Positions 52,009-60,272 of a stretch of 64,000 nt of DNA are shown in pieces; positions within the stretch are counted from its first letter, which is position 1, and each line of letters opens with the position of its first letter. The position numbers were made by a program, and so were the translations under genes. The notes below the pieces were generated by a model. That model made no database searches. It was not told the DNA's origin and saw only the letters and a list, made by a program, of their open reading frames with translations. Origin of the DNA: Nonomuraea solani (GTDB lineage Bacteria > Actinomycetota > Actinomycetes > Streptosporangiales > Streptosporangiaceae); the NCBI RefSeq assembly GCF_900108335.1, contig NZ_FNVT01000012.1:62001-126000 (forward strand). Direction: 5' to 3'.

Positions 52009-53190
52009 TTACAACACCTTTCTACGGCTACCTCCTCGTTGTACCGTGACAAAAAGCCACAGGGCCCCCAGAAGTACCGCGATACCTGCGGCGACCATGG
52101 GAAGAGCCCGAGGGCCGTCGATCGGGCTGACCCACCCGGCGGGCTCGACCGGACGTGTTGACATCGCCATATCCCAGGGCCATGGTGCCTCTCCGCTTTC
52201 GGACGAGAACAGAGCGCTCGGGGCCACACTGGGCAGAGGCGCCGCACTGACCAGAGGCGCCACGCTGATCTGAGGGACCACACTGGGCAGGGGCGCGGTC
52301 AGCTCTTGCGTCGCACTGCTCGCGAGCGGCTGCGGCGTGACCACGGCGACGGTGGGCCCCGGCGAGGCCACGCCGCCCCGAGCCTGCCCCTCACGGCTCA
52401 CGGCGGCCCGCTCCGTGGCCCTGGGCCGCACCCGTTCGGTGGCGCCGAGCAGCGCCCGCTCGGTGGCGCTGGGACGCTCTTGTACGGCGACGCCCCCAGC
52501 GCCCTGCGAGGTGACCACGGCCGTCGGAGTGGCGAGCGCCGTCGGAGTGGCGGGCACTGCCGGACGAGCGGACGCCATCGGACGAGCGGACGCGGCCGGA
52601 CGAGTGGGCGCTGCCGGACGGGCGGACGCCATCGGACGGGCGGATGCGATCGGACGGGCGGATGCCGCCGGAATCGTGCGAGCCGTCAGAGGCGTCCCCT
52701 GGACGGCGGCCGTCCTGGTCACGGTCGTCAGCCCGCCGCCCGCCGGATCCCGCAACCTGGCCACCGCCGCGAGCACCACTTCCGTGTCCCCCGCCGGCGC
52801 GGTGACCGCGACCTCCACGGCCCGCTCACCCGCGACCTTCCCGAGCGCGCACACCCGCACCCCCGGAGTCACGACCGAATCCCCGCCGGTCAGCGCCCGC
52901 ATGGCCACCGCCCCGGCCGCGTCGGAGTCCGAGACCGGCACCTCAGGACCACCCGCCAAGGCGGTCTCCGGCGCGCAGGTCACCTCCGTCAACGCCTCAG
53001 CGGGGCTGACCGCCACCGCCACCTCGACCCCTTTGCCCACCCCGTCAAGCCGCACCCGGAACCGCTGCACGTCCCCGCCGGCCCCCGGAAGGCGCTCGAT
53101 CACGAGCGACACCCCGGCCGCCGCCACCACCGGTACGGCGGGCACCGCGGCCAAGACCAGCGCCCCGGCAATGACCCAGCCACGCCGCAT
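52009..53190 (-). CDS. Secreted single-pass membrane protein with Ala/Arg/Pro repeats
   Basis: The 393-residue protein has a signal peptide (about 1-25) and an external beta-rich domain (about 27-165, LVIERLPGAGGDVQRFRV onward, two Cys). A long Ala/Pro/Thr/Arg stalk with ASARP[M/A/I] repeats (about 170-225) follows. Near the C-terminus are one membrane helix (about 360-380) and a short basic tail GSRRKVL. No family recognised. ATG 53190 is chosen because GGGGGAG lies 8 nt upstream. Layout resembles the neighbour at 50615, suggesting paired surface components. Confidence 0.7.
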   Translation of the reverse strand: MRRGWVIAGALVLAAVPAVPVVAAAGVSLVIERLPGAGGDVQRFRVRLDGVGKGVEVAVAVSPAEALTEVTCAPETALAGGPEVPVSDSDAAGAVAMRALTGGDSVVTPGVRVCALGKVAGERAVEVAVTAPAGDTEVVLAAVARLRDPAGGGLTTVTRTAAVQGTPLTARTIPAASARPIASARPMASARPAAPTRPAASARPMASARPAVPATPTALATPTAVVTSQGAGGVAVQERPSATERALLGATERVRPRATERAAVSREGQARGGVASPGPTVAVVTPQPLASSATQELTAPLPSVVPQISVAPLVSAAPLPSVAPSALFSSESGEAPWPWDMAMSTRPVEPAGWVSPIDGPRALPMVAAGIAVLLGALWLFVTVQRGGSRRKVL

Positions 53191-53254
53191 CCCGCCCACT
53201 CCCCCACCACGACAAACTACGCCTAGTAGTCATTGTGTCGCAGAGGGGGATGCT

Positions 53255-53650
53255 TTAATCCCGAAGCAGCAGATTCTCCACGGTCTTCATGACGGGCAGA
53301 TCGGCCCCCAGCCAGGGAACGTCGTAGTACTCGTCAGGCCCCAGCCACCGCAGCGCCAGATGCTCCTTGGCCTCCGGGGTGCCCGAGATCAGGGAGCAGA
53401 GCCAGGCGCGCATCACATACCCCTCGGCCAGCGGCCAGTTCCCGCCGACGCGCTCACCCACCTCGATCTCCACGCCGAGCTCCTCGCGGCACTCCCGGAC
53501 CAGCGCCACCGCCTCGCTCTCCCCCGGATCCACCTTGCCCCCGGGAAACTCCCAGCCACCGGCGAGGGCCGGGGGCTGGGCGCGCTGCGCGGCCAGCACC
53601 CGTCCCTCCTGGTCCACGATCACCGCGGCCACGACCACGATCTCGCTCAT
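53255..53650 (-). CDS. NUDIX hydrolase, MutT-like (8-oxo-dGTP diphosphatase type)
   Basis: The 131-residue protein has the complete Nudix box, GGKVDPGESEAVALVRECREELG (written here in part: GGKVDPGESE, then RECREELGV), near 37-60. The short CTG-type MutT layout IVVVAAVIVDQEGRVLAAQR precedes it. It likely hydrolyses oxidised nucleoside triphosphates. It is 13 bp downstream of the wall hydrolase gene on the same strand, so it may be transcribed with the secretion genes without sharing their function. Confidence 0.9.
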   Translation of the reverse strand: MSEIVVVAAVIVDQEGRVLAAQRAQPPALAGGWEFPGGKVDPGESEAVALVRECREELGVEIEVGERVGGNWPLAEGYVMRAWLCSLISGTPEAKEHLALRWLGPDEYYDVPWLGADLPVMKTVENLLLRD

Positions 53651-53663
53651 ACAGTGAACGTCC

Positions 53664-54758
53664 TCATAGGGAAGGATTCTGCAGCTTCTTCAGCTGCTCC
53701 AGCACATCGGGGTTCTGCAGGGGCCGGGTGAAGCCGACCCGGCCGACGCGGGCCTGGTAGCTCGTGACCTTGATCGGCCCGCACAGCCGGCAGCGCGCCT
53801 CCAGCATCTTGCCCTTCGACACGACCAGCCCGACGTGGCCGGGGTTGTTAGCCGACGTGCCCGGTCCGGCGTTGAAGAAGACCAGGTCACCCGGCTGCTC
53901 CTCGCCCTCTAACACCTTGATCCCGAACGGCCACTGCCCGAACGTCGTACGCGGGATCGACAGCCCGGCCTGCTGGTAGGCCGCGTAGATGACGCCCGAG
54001 CAGTCGAACGAGTCGGGCCCCGTCCCGCCCCACAGGTAGGGCTTGCCGCGCTGCGCGAGGGCGTACTGCAGGATCTTGGCCACGACGTCGTTGGGCGCCG
54101 CCTCGACCAGCGGCTCGTCGCAGTCCTCCGACGCCTGCGGCGGCACCTTGACGGCGCCGGACTTGGCGTATTTCCTGGCGATCTCCTCGACCTGGTCGAC
54201 GTACCACCAGGCCCGGTTGTAGACGAACAGCGCCTGCCGCACGTTCTCGGGGGCGCCGTTGCGCTTGAGCATCTTCGCCGCGCCCAGGATGGCGTCGGCC
54301 GGGTTGTAGACGTCGGCCACGCCGTCGTCGTCGCCGTCGGAGGCGTACCCGTTGAACGTCGACGACACCGGAATCCTGGCCTTGCCGCCCCACGTGGAGA
54401 TGAGGAACTGCATCGGCCCGGCCGCGCCCGCCGAGTTGGTGCCGCTCTTGACGCCCGGCAGGCTGGACCGGCCGTGGTCGGTCTCACGCTTGCCCACGGC
54501 GGCCAGGATGTTCCACTGGACGCCGATCTCCTTGCCGTACTCCTTGTACAGATCCAGGTATTCGCCGGGAATGTCGGCAGAGGCCGAGTCGGAGGCGTCC
54601 TCCACCTGCGCGGTGTCCTCGCAGTCGACGGAGACGCCGCCGTTGCCGAGGAACGACGGCATCGACATGAGCAGCATCGGTGACACGATGACCGCGACGA
54701 GCAGGAGCATCCCGGCGAGGCCGATCACCACGGCAAGACGTGCTCGCGAGAGTTTCAC
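53664..54758 (-). CDS. CwlT/VirB1-like bifunctional wall hydrolase (lytic transglycosylase + NlpC/P60)
   Basis: The 364-residue protein has an N-terminal membrane anchor (about 9-33), a transglycosylase domain with catalytic Glu92 in GKRETDHG, SAGAAGPMQFL and a YNRAWWYV end. A C-terminal NlpC/P60 domain follows, with Cys253 in FDCSGVIYAAY and His308 in NPGHVGLV. Such two-domain enzymes (CwlT, Orf14) open peptidoglycan for Gram-positive conjugation machines. GTG 54758 overlaps the stop of the VirB8-like gene. The C-terminal ARCRLCGP tail is unusual. Confidence 0.88.
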   Translation of the reverse strand: MKLSRARLAVVIGLAGMLLLVAVIVSPMLLMSMPSFLGNGGVSVDCEDTAQVEDASDSASADIPGEYLDLYKEYGKEIGVQWNILAAVGKRETDHGRSSLPGVKSGTNSAGAAGPMQFLISTWGGKARIPVSSTFNGYASDGDDDGVADVYNPADAILGAAKMLKRNGAPENVRQALFVYNRAWWYVDQVEEIARKYAKSGAVKVPPQASEDCDEPLVEAAPNDVVAKILQYALAQRGKPYLWGGTGPDSFDCSGVIYAAYQQAGLSIPRTTFGQWPFGIKVLEGEEQPGDLVFFNAGPGTSANNPGHVGLVVSKGKMLEARCRLCGPIKVTSYQARVGRVGFTRPLQNPDVLEQLKKLQNPSL

Positions 54759-55381
54759 CCTGAGGGATCCCCCTCCTGACCATCGGAGGACGGCAGGATT
54801 TCGTAGATCCGCCAGTCCGCCCCTGACTGACTTACCGTGACGGCGAACTCCTCGTTGTACTGCTTCGGACCACTCTTGGCGGCCACCTGCCTGCTGGCGG
54901 TGACCAGGAAGACGATGGAGGACTTGTCGATCTGCCTGATCTCCTTCAGCCTGGCGGTGGCCGTGGAGACGATCTCGTCGTCGCGGTTCTGCTCCACGGT
55001 GCCAGCGGAGGTGATCGTCCTGGTCAGGATGTTGCCGAGCTCGGCCGTCGTGTACGCCTTCACCCGGCTCGCGTACGTCGCCGGATCTTCGTCGTAACGG
55101 AAGGTGCCGTACGCGGCGGTGAACCGCTCGGCCAGGTCCGCCGCCGCGGCGAGCTGCTCCTTCGACATCGGCAGGAAGGAGTAGACGTCGAACGGCGCGG
55201 CGCTGGCGGTCGCCAGCGGCGTGCTCGACGGCACGGCCGAGGTGGTGACGCGGGCGGCCTGCGGACTGGATTCGTCCTGGTCGGACGAGTCCGGCCACAT
55301 CGTCAGGTAGATGCCGACCGCTGCGATGACCACGACGATGGCGGCGAAGGCCACCCCGCGCCTGTCACCTGGCTGAGCCAT
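54755..55381 (-). CDS. VirB8/TcpC-like single-pass protein of a type IV secretion system
   Basis: The 208-residue protein has one N-terminal membrane helix (about 9-28), a Ser/Ala/Thr linker, then an NTF2-like domain (about 65-200) with FTAAYGTFRYDEDPATYASRV and a final WRIYEI strand. This matches the TcpC/VirB8 layout of Gram-positive secretion channels, although it has a single NTF2-like domain. It is 3 bp downstream of the VirB6-like gene and overlaps the wall hydrolase gene by 4 nt. Assignment rests on topology and context more than on sequence identity. Confidence 0.68.
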   Translation of the reverse strand: MAQPGDRRGVAFAAIVVVIAAVGIYLTMWPDSSDQDESSPQAARVTTSAVPSSTPLATASAAPFDVYSFLPMSKEQLAAAADLAERFTAAYGTFRYDEDPATYASRVKAYTTAELGNILTRTITSAGTVEQNRDDEIVSTATARLKEIRQIDKSSIVFLVTASRQVAAKSGPKQYNEEFAVTVSQSGADWRIYEILPSSDGQEGDPSG

Positions 55382-55384
55382 GTT

Positions 55385-57751
55385 CTAGTCCTTGTCCGGG
55401 TTGCTCGGCTTGAGCCAGAAGGGCACGAAAGGGTTGTCACCCCCGGAGCCACCACCGTTGCGGCTGCTACGCAGCCAGAGCGGGGGTGCCTCGGAGCTGC
55501 GGGACGACGGCTCGTCGGAGCCGAAGATCCGGGATCCGGACGAGTTGCCGCCACCGGACCGCGATCCACCTGAACGCGCGGAACCCCCGGAACCGCCACC
55601 GGAACCGCCACCGCCACCGCCGAACAGCCCACCACCGGAGCCGCCCGAGCCACCAGAGCGGCCCGAACCACCCGAACCGCCTGATCCGCCGCCGAACAGC
55701 CCGCCGCCGGAGCCACGCGACCGCGTGCCGCCCGAGCGCGATCCGCCGCCACCGAACCGGGAGCCACCCGACCCGCCGGACCGCGAGCCGCCGGAGCCAC
55801 CCGAGCCGCCAGAACCACCCGAGCCGCCGCCGAAGCGCGACCCGCGCGACGACCCACCAGAGGCGCTGGAGCCACCGCGCCGCGCCCAGCCACCACCGGA
55901 CGCACCGCCGAACCAGCCGCCGGACCCACCGGAGCCGCCCGACGTTCCCGTGCCGGACGCGCTCGCGGCCCGGGGACCACCGGCCGCCGTGGCCCCGCGG
56001 TTACGGGCGGGCGTGCCCAGGTTGAGCGGCGGCGCGGTGCCCTTGCGGGGTTCGAGCGGCGTCCGGCCGGCCTTGCCGCCCTGCGCGTCGGTGTCGAGCG
56101 GCGCCGCCGTGGCCGGGATCCTGGCGCCGGAGGCGGCGCCCTCGCCTTCCTCGCCGCGTACCCGGACCTGTCCGGCGGCCGCCGAGGCCGCCGCTCCCGC
56201 CGGGTTGGCCGCGCCCGCCGCCCTGATGAGCGGCTCGGCCTTGCGCAGGCCCCAGCGGCCGATGCGGGCCGAGGCGACCGGCGGCAGCGCGCCTGCGGAG
56301 CGTTCGAGCACGGACGAGCTGGCCGCCTCCCCGAGCATGCGGGTGGCGACGGTGTGGCCGTTCATGGAGGCGAACAGGTGCTGGAACGGCCGGCGGTAGA
56401 AGAACACCGCGATCGTCAGCAGGGCCATGAACAGCACCTGCAAGCCCCAGGGCATGGCCGTGGAGATGATGAGGGCGTAGCCGTACACGAGGACGCTGAG
56501 CACGATCGTCAGCACGGCCTGTCTGAGCAGCGTGCCGATGAGCATCTCCACCCAGCGCATGGCGATGATCCGCCCGCTGCCCGGATGGACGCCGATCAGC
56601 AGGAAGATCGGCCCCAGGATCAGCAGCAGCAGGAATCCCACCTTCAGCACCAGCAGCGAGACCGCCACCAGGAAGATGAGCGTCCCCGCCACCAGGGCGG
56701 CGATGAACGCGCCCACGGCCACGCCGAGCCGGTTGGACCAGTCGCGGCCGGAGAAGGCGGCGTAGCGGGGGTCGTTCCTGAGCTTGTCGGCCAGCGCGGA
56801 GTATTCCGACTGGCGGGCCCCCACGTCAGGCGCCGGTTGACCGGCCACGGCCGGTGGGACCGACTGCCACTCCAGCATCTTGCGGCCCCAGTCGCGCACG
56901 ATGGGCTGCTGCGGGTCGGCGGTGCCGAACTGGCCCACCAGCCACGGCTTGCAGACCAGCGTGGACCACAGCGCGTCGGCGTTCTGCTCGACCCCCGGCG
57001 TGCCGGTCTGGCCGTAGCCGCCCGCCTTGACCTGGGGGTTGGCCTGGCCCGGCGGCGGCAGGCAGGAGGCCCCGCCCGCGCCGGGCAGGCCGGAGAAGGC
57101 CGAGTTGACGACCTCGCCGGTCTTGTCGGTGACGACCTTGCCCAGGCCGGTGAAGTCGCCGGGCCTGCTGAAGAACCAGACGGCCACGGTGACCGCCAGG
57201 ACCATCCAGATCACGCCTTCTGCGGTGGTGGTGGCACGTTTGCGGATGAGGCCGTACCAGGCCAGCCAGATCGCGCCGAGGATCACGATGGGCCGCAGGT
57301 ACGGCCAGTACATGGCGGTGGACAGACTCGTGACGATGTCGTCGACGACGTCCTTGATGGACTGGAGCGGCCCTTCGGTCGCCGCGGCCTGGTACGTGGT
57401 GATCGTCAGCCGGTCGACGGCCTTGGCCGCGGTGAAGACGCCGTTGGCCCACATGTTGCCGAGCACGGCCACGTAGTCGGAGCAGGTCAGCTCGTGCGTG
57501 TGCCAGAACTGGCCGCTCATGCCGAACTGGCCGTAGTTGGTGGTCACCGGCTGCGGCCCGCCCTCGGGAGGCGGTGGCTGGATCAGGCCGTCGGTGCCGC
57601 TGCCGATCATCTCCGGCTGGATCGGGCCCGACAGGTCGCAAGGGGCCGCGGCGACCGGCGTGGACAGGCCGCCCACCACGACGGGCACCACGAGGACGGC
57701 GGTGACGAGAGCGAGCGCCAGAGATAGTCGCCGCGATAGCCGGATCTTCAT
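55385..57751 (-). CDS. VirB6/TrbL-like polytopic membrane protein with Gly/Ser-rich tail
   Basis: The 788-residue protein has a signal peptide (cleavage near VAAAPC), a long external segment, helices around 150-170 and 182-200, then a cluster of five to six helices at about 340-465. LLILGPIFLLIGVHPGSGRI, the typical VirB6/TrbL core, lies in that cluster. After about 500 the protein is cytoplasmic and, from about 600 to 760, almost only Gly, Ser, Arg and Phe, ending in FVPFWLKPSNPDKD. It would form the inner-membrane channel. The ATG overlaps the virB4-like gene's stop (ATGA). Confidence 0.85.
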   Translation of the reverse strand: MKIRLSRRLSLALALVTAVLVVPVVVGGLSTPVAAAPCDLSGPIQPEMIGSGTDGLIQPPPPEGGPQPVTTNYGQFGMSGQFWHTHELTCSDYVAVLGNMWANGVFTAAKAVDRLTITTYQAAATEGPLQSIKDVVDDIVTSLSTAMYWPYLRPIVILGAIWLAWYGLIRKRATTTAEGVIWMVLAVTVAVWFFSRPGDFTGLGKVVTDKTGEVVNSAFSGLPGAGGASCLPPPGQANPQVKAGGYGQTGTPGVEQNADALWSTLVCKPWLVGQFGTADPQQPIVRDWGRKMLEWQSVPPAVAGQPAPDVGARQSEYSALADKLRNDPRYAAFSGRDWSNRLGVAVGAFIAALVAGTLIFLVAVSLLVLKVGFLLLLILGPIFLLIGVHPGSGRIIAMRWVEMLIGTLLRQAVLTIVLSVLVYGYALIISTAMPWGLQVLFMALLTIAVFFYRRPFQHLFASMNGHTVATRMLGEAASSSVLERSAGALPPVASARIGRWGLRKAEPLIRAAGAANPAGAAASAAAGQVRVRGEEGEGAASGARIPATAAPLDTDAQGGKAGRTPLEPRKGTAPPLNLGTPARNRGATAAGGPRAASASGTGTSGGSGGSGGWFGGASGGGWARRGGSSASGGSSRGSRFGGGSGGSGGSGGSGGSRSGGSGGSRFGGGGSRSGGTRSRGSGGGLFGGGSGGSGGSGRSGGSGGSGGGLFGGGGGGSGGGSGGSARSGGSRSGGGNSSGSRIFGSDEPSSRSSEAPPLWLRSSRNGGGSGGDNPFVPFWLKPSNPDKD

Positions 57752-60225
57752 GACCGTACCTCCTGCGCCCTGCCCACGCCCCCTTGAAGATCATCATGCC
57801 CGGTGCCGTCGGGTTTGTCGTGTGTCGGGTTCGTGTCGAGCCAGCGGAGAAGTTCCTCAGAGATCAGGTCTACTCCGATCCGGCCCGCCCTGCCATCCAG
57901 ATCGCGGAAAACGCACTCACCATTGCCGAGCGAACGCAGCACGGCCTTGTGCTCTTCCGACGACTCGACCCCGAGCAGGGACATCACGTGATCCACTTCC
58001 ACTCGTTCGGTGGACCTGAATGCGAAGACGGACGAGAGGCAGTTGGTCACCTGCTCGTTCAGCAGGTCTCCCGCGTTCTGCGAGACCAGCACGAGAGCGG
58101 TGTTGCGGGAGCGGCCCATCCGGCTGACCTCGGGCACCAGCTTGGCGCCCTCGGGCGTGGAGGTGATCGCCCACGCCTCGTCGAGGAAGATGGCCTTCGG
58201 GGCGCGCCGGTCGAGGCCGTTCATGAGCCGCCGGGCGAACTGCGAGACCAGATAGAGCAGCGCCACCGACAGCCGCTGCTCGTAGGAGTAGTCCTCCCGG
58301 CCCGTCGCCACGTCGGGCAGCGTCAGCCCGCCCAGCGTGAACACGGTCGTCCAGCCCTCGCTGTCGATCTGGTCGCCGCCCGAGGGGTCGAAGCAGAGCC
58401 GGGCCAGGTGCATCTCCGACATGGAGCGCAGCACGGCGCCCAGGTTCTTCGACGCCGGGTCGTCGGCCTGCTCCAGGAAGTCCACGACCTTGCCGAGCGA
58501 GGGGTCGTCGCCGTTGGACACGGCGGCCACCGCCTGGATCATCGCCGACTCGCGCTCCTCCGACATGCGGGGCAGCAGCAGCCGCAGCGTCTCGGTCGCC
58601 ATGGTCTTCTTCGCCGCGATGTCGTCGCCGAACGAGAACGGGTCGAGCAGCCCCGGCGCCGCCGAGCCGAGCGGGATGATGCGGGCCTTGCGGCCGCGCT
58701 TGTCCAGCAACTGCACCAGGGACTCCGCGTCGCCCTTCGGGTCGATCACCGCGACCGTCACGCCGCGCAGCGCCATCTGGTAGATCATCAGCAGCGCGAG
58801 CGTGGTCTTGCCGCCGCCGGGCTCGCCGGTGATCGCGATGGCGGTCGGCCGGTTGCGGGTGGCCGCCACCAGCGGGTCGAAGTGCACGATGCTGCGCGCC
58901 CTGCCGACGGTCTCGCCGATGTACGGGCCCAGCCAGCCCTCACTGCCGTCGTCGAGCCGGTCGCCCAGGTCGACGGTGGCCGTGGCCATGCCGCCCGCGA
59001 TCGTCCGCAGGGGCTGACGCTGGGCGTAGGCGTTGACGCCCACCTTCTCGCCCGGCAGCGACTCGCGGAACAGCGAGAACTGGTCGCCGGTCGAGTTGAC
59101 CACGTCGATGCCCATGTCACGGTAGTGCTCGACGACCGCCTCGACGCGCTGCACGCAGATGTCCTCGCTCGGGGCCGACACGATCAGGCGGTGCCAGCCG
59201 TACACGAAGGGCAGACGTTCCTTCGTGATGCCGTGCTCCAGCATGCGGGCCGCGTCGATCTGCTCGGCCAGCGCCAGCGGCGCCTCCGCCCCGGCCTCGC
59301 GGATGTGGTGGTCCATGTCACGGGCGTGGGCCAGCTTGCGCGCCACGTCCCTGGACGCCTTGACCGGCGGGATCAGCCGCATCCGGGAGGAGACCTCCAC
59401 GGGGAACGGCAGTTGGTCGGCGAAGTGCAGCCACGGCTCACCGTCGGGGAACGGCATCAGGTCGGGGAAGCGGGCGAACGACAGGTGGGCGACGTAGGAC
59501 TCGCCCTGCGGCTGCACGATGCGCAGCAGCGACCTGCCGTTGTGGATCTCACCCTCGACCAGCGACTCGATCTCGCCCTTGCCCCAGCGCCGCCGCGGAC
59601 TCGCCGACGGCTGCGGATCGCCGACCGCGCCGGCCGCCGAGTGCTGGAACAACCACGCCACCTCGACGGAGGTGGCGTGACGGGCGTAGAGGGCGCTCGA
59701 TGCGAGCGCTCGGCCGAGCCTTTCCGCCTGCTCGGTCCACCGCCCGATCTCACTGTCGGGTACGTGGCCGTCCTCCATGCCCAGCGCCCGCTCGGTCTTC
59801 TGGTAGAAGCCGAACAACTGGGCCAGCACCCCGCTGCCGAGCTGCTTGCCGCGCGGGCCGAGCCGCACGCCGAGATAGATCTCCTTGGACCAGAAGTCCT
59901 TGGCCCAGACGTGCCGGTACATCTCCTCCAGGTAGTCGCGCCAGCCGGGCCCCTCGTCGGAGGTGGCGTTCAACGCCATGGCCCACTCCGCCGCCGGATA
60001 TGTCCGGTGCGCCACCCTCAGGTGCACCTCGGCGTCGGGCATCCGGATCGCGGCCAGCGCGATCGTGATGTTGGTGGCCAGCGCCTCCCGCTCATCGGGG
60101 GTGACGAACTCGTAGCTGACCGTCGGAAGGCGGAAGTACGCCCAAGCGCAGGTGTCCGTGAGCAGGATGCGGTCGTCGAAGTAGCGGACCGCGAGGCGCT
60201 GGTGCGCTCGGGACGCCCTGCTCAT
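57748..60225 (-). CDS. VirB4-type ATPase of a type IV secretion system
   Basis: The 825-residue ATPase powers T4SS assembly. The N-terminal half (about 1-430) is the VirB4/CagE scaffold. The C-terminal RecA-like half has Walker A ITGEPGGGKTTL near 466, VIDPKGDAESL, Walker B AIFLDEAWAI near 677 and VLVSQNAGDLLN. ATG 60225 is preferred over ATG 60243 because GAGGGG lies 5 nt upstream. It is 47 bp downstream of the TcpE-MinD gene and overlaps the VirB6-like gene by 4 nt. Confidence 0.93.
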   Translation of the reverse strand: MSRASRAHQRLAVRYFDDRILLTDTCAWAYFRLPTVSYEFVTPDEREALATNITIALAAIRMPDAEVHLRVAHRTYPAAEWAMALNATSDEGPGWRDYLEEMYRHVWAKDFWSKEIYLGVRLGPRGKQLGSGVLAQLFGFYQKTERALGMEDGHVPDSEIGRWTEQAERLGRALASSALYARHATSVEVAWLFQHSAAGAVGDPQPSASPRRRWGKGEIESLVEGEIHNGRSLLRIVQPQGESYVAHLSFARFPDLMPFPDGEPWLHFADQLPFPVEVSSRMRLIPPVKASRDVARKLAHARDMDHHIREAGAEAPLALAEQIDAARMLEHGITKERLPFVYGWHRLIVSAPSEDICVQRVEAVVEHYRDMGIDVVNSTGDQFSLFRESLPGEKVGVNAYAQRQPLRTIAGGMATATVDLGDRLDDGSEGWLGPYIGETVGRARSIVHFDPLVAATRNRPTAIAITGEPGGGKTTLALLMIYQMALRGVTVAVIDPKGDAESLVQLLDKRGRKARIIPLGSAAPGLLDPFSFGDDIAAKKTMATETLRLLLPRMSEERESAMIQAVAAVSNGDDPSLGKVVDFLEQADDPASKNLGAVLRSMSEMHLARLCFDPSGGDQIDSEGWTTVFTLGGLTLPDVATGREDYSYEQRLSVALLYLVSQFARRLMNGLDRRAPKAIFLDEAWAITSTPEGAKLVPEVSRMGRSRNTALVLVSQNAGDLLNEQVTNCLSSVFAFRSTERVEVDHVMSLLGVESSEEHKAVLRSLGNGECVFRDLDGRAGRIGVDLISEELLRWLDTNPTHDKPDGTGHDDLQGGVGRAQEVRS

Positions 60226-60272
60226 GCCGCCCCCTCGGCGCATGAACGGGCCAAACCTGCTCGCTTGTTCAC

